From: UMGS1696 sp964463375
Lineage (GTDB): Bacteria > Bacillota > Clostridia > Oscillospirales > CAG-272
DNA length: 54,854 nt
Direction: 5' to 3'
Assembly (NCBI GenBank): GCA_964463375.1
Contig: CAYXBQ010000016.1
Location: 1 to 54,854, forward strand
The notes under the pieces were generated by a model, which saw only the letters and a list, made by a program, of their open reading frames with translations, had not been told where the DNA came from and searched no databases. Shown in pieces: positions 34,175 to 40,974 of the stretch (the stretch's first letter is position 1; every line of letters begins with the position of its first letter). The translations under genes and the position numbers were made by a program.

Positions 34175-37100
34175 ATGAAGAAGATTCTTTCCTTCATCCT
34201 GGCAGCACTGATGACTGCTTCCTGCGCAGCTTACGTTGCAGCAGATGACGCAGCCGTTGAAGCAACCGCTTCCAATGCTGCTCAGGACTACGCGATCGAA
34301 TTCCTCGCCAACTATGGCATCTTCAAGGGCTACAGCGCTGAAGATACCGGTGCTGACGACGACATTCAGCGTTATCAGATGGCTCTGTTCGTGTCCCGTA
34401 TCTCTACCGGTTGGGTAGACGATGCTAAGTGGGAAGACGGCACTGCCAACAATGCAACCTTTAAGGATATCGAAGAAGGCGCTGCTGCCAACTATCTGGG
34501 CGCTATTTCCTACGCTAACCAGAACGGTATCATCGAAGGTTACACTGCAAACACTTTTGCACCCTACGACAACATCACCTATCGTGATGCTCTGACCATG
34601 GTAGTTCGTACCCTGGGTTACAAGGGTCTGACCTATCCTTGGGGCTACATCCAGAAGGCTGTTGAGCTGGAACTGACCGAAGGCATTGGCTCTGACGTTG
34701 CTTACACCGACAACCTGACTCGTGGCGAAGTAGCTACCATCATCTACAACGCAATGTTCGCCAACACTGCTAAGGGCACCACCCTGGCTAAGTCTATCTT
34801 TGATATCGACTTCAAGTGGCAGAACATCATGATCGTTGGTTCTGATGAATACTCCGTTGATTCTAAGGCTGCGATCAAGGCTGGTTATGTTGCTTTCAGA
34901 ACCATCGACGCTAAGTCCGCTGAACTGGGCGACAAGATCTACTATGTTAAGGCTTCCGAACTGGGTCTGACCGGTCACGAAGATGAACTGGCTGTAGGTA
35001 CTGTATTCACCGCTCTGTTCGAAGCTGTTGACGGCGATTTCGTAACGCTGGTTGATTCTACCTCCGCTAAGATCGCTTCCGCTTTCAACGATGGTATCAC
35101 CGACAATGCTGGCAAGGCTTACGAAACCATGCCCATCGCCAACGCTCTGGCTGACTACGAACTGGTTAAGGAATACACCAAGGATTATGTAAACTACTAT
35201 TACAATGATCTGAAGGTATATGGTTACCAGGACTACAAGCTCTTTGAGGTTGCTGGTAAGAATGAATGCATCGGTATCGACCATTCTACCGGTGACATTC
35301 TGCAGAAGAACGCTGATGGCAAGTGGGAAATTGCATGGTACTACAACAGCAAGCTGGACAAGTACTATCGTCTCCAGGTAACTGCTGACGGCAAGACCAT
35401 TGACATCAACTGGATGTCCGATGCTGAATTCATCGAATGGTACAACAATGGCCTCGAAAAGGTTATTGCTCAGTATAAGACGCTGCAGCTGCTGAAGGAT
35501 GCCGGCGGTGCTATGCTGAAGGGCGTTGCTCCTTATGCTAAGCTGGATCTGTTCGACATCGACAACGATGGCGTTGCAGAAATCGCTAACTACAAGGATT
35601 ACCGTATCGGTATGTTCTCTACCACCACCAAGAAGTGCGCTTCTTGCAACGCTGACAAGCCTGCATATAAGCTCACCGACCTGGATGGCGGCAATGAGAA
35701 GGTTATCTTCGTAGAAGATGGTCACACCAACCATGACACCGACAAGGAACATGGCTTTGCATGGGTAAATGTTGATCCCTCCGTTACCACCTTCAAGAAC
35801 GAAGATGGTTCCTTTGTTGGCGGCGTTGTTCTGTACAACCTGAACGAAGCTACCGGCGAGATCGAAATCGTTAAGCACATCATCGCTGGTGAAGGCGACG
35901 ATGCTGACTCCTACATCACCACTGGTATCCTGCAGGCTTATAACACTGCTAATAAGACTGTTACCATCAATGGTGTTACTTATCCCATCGCTTACACGAA
36001 CCTGGACGGTGACATTTACCACATGAAGGACGCTAACGCTCTGGTTAACCGTACTCGTGTTGGTCAGATCCTGGACGAACAGTACATGCAGTACGTTTCC
36101 GCTGTTGTTTGCGACGGTTACGTTGTTGACACTGACCTGGTTGGCTCTGACACCGACTTCATCGTTGTTCTGGGCTACGCTGGCATCACCTCCGATGGTT
36201 ATATCGCCGTTTACGGTTACTCCACCGACGATGTTGCTATGAAGGTCTTCAAGATCAACTCCTTCAACGGCTGGAAGAAGGGCGACTACAGATACTATCC
36301 CACCAATGCCAATGAAGACGCTGCATTCGACCTCGGTACTCTGTACCAGATCAAGTCCTATGACGCTGAAACCCAGTCCTACGGTGTTTACACCGAAAAC
36401 GTTTCCTCCGCTCTGGCAAAGGCTAAGCCTGTTAAGATCACCTTCGAAGACGGCTATCGTATTGTTGAACCCATGACTATCACCTACGACAGAGCAGCTG
36501 ATGAGTTCACTTACACTGCTAAGGAAGGTGCTACTGCTGAAGTTACCAAGATGGATGATAAGGATTACTACGTTGTAGTAACCAATGCAACCGAATCCAC
36601 TGTTGGTTTTAAGAGCAATGTCTTCACTTACTCCGGTATCGTTAAGAAGAACACTGTTCAGACCCCCTTCTATGGTCTGCTGGTTGACACTGGCGTTGCT
36701 AAGAAGTTCGTGATCTACTCCACTTATACCGATGCTCTTACCAATGAAGCACTGCCCTTCTTTGCTAACAATTCTTACGAGATCGGTTACGTTCTGTATG
36801 AAAAGGCTAATGGTACTGTTCTGAACGCAGCTTATGACGATGCTATCGCTGGTGATTACTACCTGCTGGGCTCCACTCAGTCTGAAGTTCGCGTTATGAA
36901 TCTGCTGACCGGTAATAGAGACTATGCATTTACCTCTAACAATATCGATCTGCTGAACGGTCATATCTACAAGACCATCGGTAACCATATCATCGCTGAC
37001 ATCACCGATGAATGCACCAGCATGCACAACTTTGTTGAAACGATCGCAGATGCTTACGGCGCTTCCATTTATGACCTGGATTATGCTACTTACGTTGTTA

Positions 37101-38113
37101 AGATGCATGATAATGATGGTCTGAAGGGCTCCGAGCTGTTTGACACTCTGGCACTGGCTAAGTTCATGGGCTTTGTAAATGGCTCTGAATCCTACGCTGC
37201 TGTTAAGGCTGCTGAACTGGTTAAGGGCGTTACCCTGTACGTAGTTGGCGAAGATGGTTTCGACTGGTATGCTGATGGCTACCATGGCGGTTCCTTCGTT
37301 ACTCCTCTGACCAAGGATACTGTTAAGGCTGACTACACTTACTATGTTGACTTCATTTATGAAGTTTCCTCTGGTAAGCTGGTTGGTTATGTTTATGACA
37401 TCGCTGACAAGGCTGAAGGTATTGAAGAAGTAACCGTTAAGAAGTTCGAGAACGATACCGCTGAGCTGCCCGCTCTGTTTTATGAACTGGATACTATCGA
37501 TGGTCGTACCTTCGGTCTGAAGACCACTTACGAAGCATCTGTTGCATTCGACAACGAAGATTGCCTGGGCGATATTATCGCTAACAGCTTCAAGCTGAAC
37601 AGTGTAACTCTGGAAGTTGTTGAAAAGGTAGACGGCGAGTGGGTATCCCTGAAGGATTGCGCTACCGATTCCGCTATGCACAATGTTCTGGCTCACTATG
37701 GCTTCGGTATTGGCGTTGCTGGTATGGACGAAAAGATCGAAGTTAAGGTTGATGATGCTCGGTTCGTTGTAAAGGCTGCAGATGTTACCGAGTACTGCAT
37801 GGCATGTGGTCTGGGCTACAAGCTGGAAATCAAGAACCTGAACAACTACGACAACGTTATGTCTCATACTGGTAAGGACGAAGCTAACTCGAACGCAGTA
37901 TTTATCAATGATGTGGCTGTTTCTAGCTTCACTCTGGGTGCTGTATATTATGTAACTCCTGTAGCAGATCCCGATGCTACTGCTGAAGCTGAACATGGTA
38001 GCACCTTCAAGGAAATTGTACAGGGTAACTACAGTGCAAGCATCTATGACACCGAGCTGAACCTGAACGTTGAAAAGGCTGACGTAGTTGCCGACATCAT
38101 CGTTGCTGGTTAA
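34175..38113 (+). CDS. S-layer homology (SLH) domain surface protein, probable major surface-layer protein
   Basis: A 1,312-residue exported protein. A signal peptide (MKKILSFILAALMTASCAA, cleavage near VAA) is followed by three SLH repeats (about residues 35-215), which bind pyruvylated cell-wall polymer; examples are LANYGIFKGYS and the blocks NGIIEGYTANTFAPYDNITY and DNLTRGEVATIIYNA. The remaining ~1,100 residues are acidic, Asp/Ala/Val/Tyr-rich and without a family I know; a CASC pair near residue 490 is notable. Codon use is extremely biased (GCT, GTT, AAG, CTG, AAC) and unlike all neighbours, which signals very high expression as for structural S-layer proteins. The RBS is AAAGGAG. Confidence 0.85.
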   Translation: MKKILSFILAALMTASCAAYVAADDAAVEATASNAAQDYAIEFLANYGIFKGYSAEDTGADDDIQRYQMALFVSRISTGWVDDAKWEDGTANNATFKDIEEGAAANYLGAISYANQNGIIEGYTANTFAPYDNITYRDALTMVVRTLGYKGLTYPWGYIQKAVELELTEGIGSDVAYTDNLTRGEVATIIYNAMFANTAKGTTLAKSIFDIDFKWQNIMIVGSDEYSVDSKAAIKAGYVAFRTIDAKSAELGDKIYYVKASELGLTGHEDELAVGTVFTALFEAVDGDFVTLVDSTSAKIASAFNDGITDNAGKAYETMPIANALADYELVKEYTKDYVNYYYNDLKVYGYQDYKLFEVAGKNECIGIDHSTGDILQKNADGKWEIAWYYNSKLDKYYRLQVTADGKTIDINWMSDAEFIEWYNNGLEKVIAQYKTLQLLKDAGGAMLKGVAPYAKLDLFDIDNDGVAEIANYKDYRIGMFSTTTKKCASCNADKPAYKLTDLDGGNEKVIFVEDGHTNHDTDKEHGFAWVNVDPSVTTFKNEDGSFVGGVVLYNLNEATGEIEIVKHIIAGEGDDADSYITTGILQAYNTANKTVTINGVTYPIAYTNLDGDIYHMKDANALVNRTRVGQILDEQYMQYVSAVVCDGYVVDTDLVGSDTDFIVVLGYAGITSDGYIAVYGYSTDDVAMKVFKINSFNGWKKGDYRYYPTNANEDAAFDLGTLYQIKSYDAETQSYGVYTENVSSALAKAKPVKITFEDGYRIVEPMTITYDRAADEFTYTAKEGATAEVTKMDDKDYYVVVTNATESTVGFKSNVFTYSGIVKKNTVQTPFYGLLVDTGVAKKFVIYSTYTDALTNEALPFFANNSYEIGYVLYEKANGTVLNAAYDDAIAGDYYLLGSTQSEVRVMNLLTGNRDYAFTSNNIDLLNGHIYKTIGNHIIADITDECTSMHNFVETIADAYGASIYDLDYATYVVKMHDNDGLKGSELFDTLALAKFMGFVNGSESYAAVKAAELVKGVTLYVVGEDGFDWYADGYHGGSFVTPLTKDTVKADYTYYVDFIYEVSSGKLVGYVYDIADKAEGIEEVTVKKFENDTAELPALFYELDTIDGRTFGLKTTYEASVAFDNEDCLGDIIANSFKLNSVTLEVVEKVDGEWVSLKDCATDSAMHNVLAHYGFGIGVAGMDEKIEVKVDDARFVVKAADVTEYCMACGLGYKLEIKNLNNYDNVMSHTGKDEANSNAVFINDVAVSSFTLGAVYYVTPVADPDATAEAEHGSTFKEIVQGNYSASIYDTELNLNVEKADVVADIIVAG

Positions 38114-38151
38114 TCTCCCTCATCTTAAGTTACTCCTTATAACTTAAACAT

Positions 38152-38185
38152 AAAAGACACCCTACCGTTTGGGGTGTCTTTTTTT
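38152..38185 (+). terminator. Rho-independent terminator of the SLH protein gene
   Basis: AAAAGACACCC...GGGGTGTCTTTTTTT with an 8-base loop, about 40 bases after the stop. Confidence 0.9.
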
Positions 38186-38197
38186 ATCCAAATAGGC

Positions 38198-38226
38198 TTG
38201 ACTTTGTTGGGGCGGTGTGGTATAAT
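38198..38226 (+). promoter_or_regulatory. Promoter of antitoxin-like RNA A
   Basis: TTGACT (38198-38203), 17 bases, TATAAT (38221-38226). The 35-40 bases around it, including TTTTTATCCAAATAGGC just before, are repeated exactly at locus B (38615-38661). Confidence 0.85.
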
Positions 38227-38232
38227 ATAGTT

Positions 38233-38335
38233 ACAAGCTATAGTATCATCATCAGCACACCCCTTTCGCCAATCCGGCTTGGTAACCCGGATGAAACGAA
38301 AGCATAAAAAGACCATCGGAAACGGTGGCTTTTTT
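38233..38335 (+). ncRNA. Antitoxin-like small RNA A, about 100 nt
   Basis: It runs from the promoter to a hairpin (CCATCG-GAAA-CGGTGG) and T6. Its 5' part is complementary to the mRNA of the peptide encoded just downstream on the same strand: ACAAGCTATAG (38233-38243) pairs perfectly with 38416-38426 inside the peptide gene, and CACACCCCTTTC (38256-38267) pairs with the ribosome binding site (38392-38404, one bulge). It would block translation. The RNA acts in trans by inverted duplication rather than as a true antisense strand. Confidence 0.7.
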
Positions 38336-38345
38336 GCGTTTTATA

Positions 38346-38374
38346 TTGCTTTTTATTGGAAAATGTGGTATACT
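38346..38374 (+). promoter_or_regulatory. Promoter of micro-peptide A
   Basis: TTGCTT (38346-38351), 17 bases, TATACT (38369-38374). Confidence 0.65.
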
Positions 38375-38408
38375 ATACCTGCGGCGCACCGGAAAGGGGG
38401 TGTGTCAC

Positions 38409-38495
38409 ATGATTGCTATAGCTTGTAACATCATCACCATGCTCGCTACGCTGTATATGGCGTGGTGGGTATACAAGGATCACCACAAGGACTAA
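38409..38495 (+). CDS. 28-residue membrane micro-peptide A, putative type I toxin
   Basis: The core LATLYMAWWVYKDHHKD is shared with peptides B (38846) and C (44313). The first part is hydrophobic, the end charged: one short membrane helix with a D-H-rich tail. The RBS (GGAAAGGGGGTG) lies 6-9 bases before ATG and is targeted by RNA A. A conserved 3' untranslated region of about 100 bases follows, with a CGGTCGAACGTATG motif and terminator. Size and control fit type I toxins; toxicity itself is inference. I know no named family that matches. Confidence 0.7.
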   Translation: MIAIACNIITMLATLYMAWWVYKDHHKD

Positions 38496-38554
38496 TTAGT
38501 TAGTCCTTGTGCAAGCTCCCGCCGCAGATCGGCATATCATTAGAAGGGACCTAC

Positions 38555-38618
38555 CAACCCTTGCGCCGTGTACATAATTCGGTCGAACGTATGCTCCTTC
38601 GGTGGGGCTTGTTTTTTT
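38555..38618 (+). terminator. Conserved 3' UTR element and terminator of micro-peptide A
   Basis: TTGCGCCGTGTACATAATTC leads to CGGTCGAACGTATG, then GCTCC-loop-GGGGC and T7. The same element follows peptides B (39013-39069) and C (minus strand, from 44267). Conservation beyond the terminator suggests RNA folding or pairing that matters. Confidence 0.7.
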
Positions 38619-38630
38619 ATCCAAATAGGC

Positions 38631-38659
38631 TTGACTTTGTTGGGGCGGTGTGGTATAAT
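38631..38659 (+). promoter_or_regulatory. Promoter of antitoxin-like RNA B
   Basis: TTGACT (38631-38636), 17 bases, TATAAT (38654-38659); exact duplicate of the promoter region of RNA A. Confidence 0.85.
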
Positions 38660-38665
38660 ATAGGT

Positions 38666-38772
38666 AGGCTAAGTTAGTGAGCGTGTCATCGCACACCTCC
38701 TTTCGCTGACTCCAAGATGGTAACTTAGAGAAAAGCGAAGTATAAAAAACTACCAGAAATGGTAGTTTTTTT
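38666..38772 (+). ncRNA. Antitoxin-like small RNA B, about 105 nt
   Basis: It starts after the promoter and ends at ACTACC-AGAAAT-GGTAGT plus T7. AGGCTAAG (38666-38673) pairs with 38858-38865 in peptide gene B, GTCAT with its start codon region (38846-38850), and CCTCCTTTC (38696-38704) with the ribosome binding site (38829-38837). The pairing pattern is the same as at locus A although the paired sequences differ, so the RNAs should be specific for their own partner. Confidence 0.7.
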
Positions 38773-38782
38773 GTTTTGGGTA

Positions 38783-38811
38783 TTGCATTTTGAAATCATT
38801 TGTGCTATACT
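38783..38811 (+). promoter_or_regulatory. Promoter of micro-peptide B
   Basis: TTGCAT (38783-38788), 17 bases, TATACT (38806-38811), the same design as promoter A. Confidence 0.7.
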
Positions 38812-38845
38812 GTTCATGCGGCGCACCGGAAAGGAGGCGTGTCGC

Positions 38846-38929
38846 ATGACCAACTTTCTTAGCCTGATCTCCATGTTAGCTACGCTGTACATGGCTTTTT
38901 GGGTCTATTTTGACCACAAGCAGGACTGA
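38846..38929 (+). CDS. 27-residue membrane micro-peptide B, putative type I toxin
   Basis: It shares the core MLATLYMAFWVYFDHKQD with peptide A; the first nine residues differ. The RBS GGAAAGGAGG is 8 bases before ATG. The leader begins GCGGCGCACC, identical to locus A. Conservation of the peptide core, while the start-codon region co-varies with RNA B, supports a real coding sequence under selection. Confidence 0.7.
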   Translation: MTNFLSLISMLATLYMAFWVYFDHKQD

Positions 38930-39012
38930 TCAGTGGTTGAATAGCAACTGAACCAGCCCGGAACAAGTTGCCCGGTATGTGTGACGTATCATTAGAAGGG
39001 AATCACCACCCC

Positions 39013-39069
39013 TTGCGCCGTGTACATAGTCGGTCGAACGTATGCCCCTGTGCCGGGGCTTGTTTTTTT
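39013..39069 (+). terminator. Conserved 3' UTR element and terminator of micro-peptide B
   Basis: GCGCCGTGTACATAGT leads to CGGTCGAACGTATG, then GCCCC-loop-GGGGC and T7. It matches the element of locus A. Confidence 0.7.
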
Positions 39070-39081
39070 ATCCAAATCCTA

Positions 39082-39110
39082 TTGACTTTCCCCGGCTTTC
39101 CTATTATAAT
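39082..39110 (+). promoter_or_regulatory. Promoter upstream of the SGNH hydrolase gene
   Basis: TTGACT (39082-39087), 17 bases, TATAAT (39105-39110). The -35 side, TTTTTTTATCCAAAT...TTGACT, resembles the promoters of RNAs A and B, so a third module may once have begun here. Confidence 0.7.
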
Positions 39111-39226
39111 ATAGTTGGTAGAAAATTGCGGAAATTTGGAACTTTTTAGGTCGCCGTGCGTCTATACATATTGCGTGGGTGCATGGGAATACTAATAAGG
39201 CAATCATCACGAAAAAAGGTGCAGAC

Positions 39227-40276
39227 ATGGAACGGTACGGACGGAAAAAATACAAAAGACGAGCGCATATCCATAGGGGCAGACGGGTGCTGCCTTTGTT
39301 GTTCTGCCTGATGCTGCTCACCGCCGGGTTCCTTACCGCCCAAAAATTCCTGCCCAGCGCTGCCGAATCCCTGCTGGTGATCCGGGATAAGGATGCCGAA
39401 CGCATTTTTTTGCCCGTCAAAACCACGGAAACCGCGGAAACCGATGCCGAAACGGAGCGGGTCGCCGTGCAGGAAAGCGAAAATGCCCCCGTGGAGACCA
39501 TGATCTCCGTGGAAACCGAGGCCGAAGCAAATGCCCCCGAAATCGAGCCGGAACCGGACACGGTCGTTGGTCTGCGCCAGCGGATCCCCGCCGATTACGA
39601 CTACGCCAGCCCCGTCCCCGATGCGGATGCGGTGACCATTGACTATATGAACGATGCCGTGCTGATCGGCGATTCCCGGATGCAGGGGCTGATCCTCTAT
39701 TGCGGCCTGTCCCGGATCACGTCCTACACCTACAAGGGTCTGACCGTGGATTCCGTCTTCACCAAGCCTGTGATCGATTGGGAAGAAGCCGCCGATTTGC
39801 CGGAGGACAAAAAGATCCCCGCCGATCTGTGGAGCGATGGCAAGGTGCCGGTCATGTCCGCCCTGTCGCAAACCGAGTTCAACAAGGTCTACATCATGCT
39901 GGGGATCAACGAGACCGGCTGGCCCGATGCGGTGTATTTTGCCGACGCTTACGGCACGGTCATCGATGCCATTCGGGAAACAAACCCGGATTGCCTCATC
40001 TATATGCTGTCAATCTTCCCGGTGACCAAGGCCGTTTCCGACACCCACGACTACGTGACCAACGAAAAAATTGCGCTGTATAACGAATATTTGCAGCAGC
40101 TTGCCTTTGAAAAAGAGGTATTCCTCGTGGATCTGGCACCTGCCGTGGTGGACGAAAATGGCGTGCTGCCCGCAGATTCCGGCGTGGATGGGATCCATCT
40201 GAACAAGGATTATTGCGTGAAGGTGCTGGATCACATCTTAGCGCACACGGTGCCGCTGCTGCCGGAGGGTGAATAA
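39227..40276 (+). CDS. Membrane-anchored SGNH/GDSL-type hydrolase
   Basis: A 349-residue protein. It begins with a highly basic cytosolic segment and one membrane helix (about 21-39), then a Glu/Thr/Val-rich stalk and an extracellular SGNH domain: block I LIGDSRMQG (serine about 149), block III-like MLGINETGWPD and block V DGIHLN (about 320). It likely removes acyl or acetyl groups from a cell-wall or exopolysaccharide. ATG at 39227 is chosen because GAAAAAAGGT precedes it and the encoded N-terminus is a normal type II anchor. The DUF4358 lipoprotein gene follows; such genes often pair with O-acetylation or S-layer functions, but this is not proven here. Confidence 0.8.
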   Translation: MERYGRKKYKRRAHIHRGRRVLPLLFCLMLLTAGFLTAQKFLPSAAESLLVIRDKDAERIFLPVKTTETAETDAETERVAVQESENAPVETMISVETEAEANAPEIEPEPDTVVGLRQRIPADYDYASPVPDADAVTIDYMNDAVLIGDSRMQGLILYCGLSRITSYTYKGLTVDSVFTKPVIDWEEAADLPEDKKIPADLWSDGKVPVMSALSQTEFNKVYIMLGINETGWPDAVYFADAYGTVIDAIRETNPDCLIYMLSIFPVTKAVSDTHDYVTNEKIALYNEYLQQLAFEKEVFLVDLAPAVVDENGVLPADSGVDGIHLNKDYCVKVLDHILAHTVPLLPEGE

Positions 40277-40321
40277 AAATACAAATAATATACATTGAAC
40301 ATATAAGGAAGGGACCCACTT

Positions 40322-40798
40322 ATGCACAAAATCATTCGCACTGCCGCTATGGCGACCTTGCTGGCCGCTGCACTGTTGCTGACCGCCTGCGGCAAAGATA
40401 CCGCCACCGAAAATGGCGCCGTTGACCTGAAGGCCGTTTCGGAGACACTGCTGGACGACATTGCCTTCACCGACGATCTGGCGTTGATCGACGATGGAAC
40501 CGTCACGGTGCTGTACGGCATTGACAACGCAGAGGAACAATACGTGTACATCGGCAGCGGTGCCACACCCGAGGAAATTGCTCTGTTTTGCTTTGCTACG
40601 GAAGCCGATGCGGAGGCCGGTTTTGCCCTGGCAGAAATGCGGGTGGCCGACCAGAAGGAAGCGTTCTCCGACTACAACTCCTGGGAAATGCCGAAGCTGG
40701 ATGCTGCTGTGGTCAAGCAGTACGGCACCACGGTGGCACTGTGTATCTCTCCCGATGCGGATGCCGCTGCCGCTTTGCTGGACGAACAGCTTGGCTGA
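40322..40798 (+). CDS. DUF4358 lipoprotein
   Basis: A 158-residue protein. Its signal ends LLLTACGKD (Cys 22), so it is anchored outside. The mature part follows the DUF4358 pattern (VLYGID, the GATPEEIALF block, VADQKEAFSDYNSWEMPKLD, VALCISPD). The function is unknown. It is 45 bases after the SGNH hydrolase gene and probably co-transcribed, with a terminator behind it. Confidence 0.85.
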   Translation: MHKIIRTAAMATLLAAALLLTACGKDTATENGAVDLKAVSETLLDDIAFTDDLALIDDGTVTVLYGIDNAEEQYVYIGSGATPEEIALFCFATEADAEAGFALAEMRVADQKEAFSDYNSWEMPKLDAAVVKQYGTTVALCISPDADAAAALLDEQLG

Positions 40799-40850
40799 GT
40801 GAAGCTTTTTTAACGGCATAGTTTGCAAAAGAATACGTGATGGCAAAAAG

Positions 40851-40886
40851 AAAAGCTAAGGTTTTGGAATTACCTTAGCTTTTTTG
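40851..40886 (+). terminator. Rho-independent terminator after the DUF4358 gene
   Basis: AAAAGCTAAGGT-loop-ACCTTAGCTTTTTT, a 12-bp stem. Confidence 0.9.
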
Positions 40887-40974
40887 TTGTCCTTGAATAT
40901 GCAGGGATTATGTAAGAATATACAATGCTGTTATGAACAAATTTAAGGAAGAATTACTCTGCTTCGCCACGCAG

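Noticed and set aside
34157..37996. 1,279-codon open frame opposite the SLH protein gene
   Set aside because: It is the mirror of a strongly codon-biased gene (AAG, AAC, GCT, CTG codons avoid stops on the opposite strand). The protein has no start context, no RBS and repetitive Val/Asn/Ser composition.
38409..38929. Micro-peptides A and B as chance frames
   Set aside because: Three copies keep the same peptide core, RBS placement and stop position while flanking codons vary, so chance is unlikely; they were kept as features.
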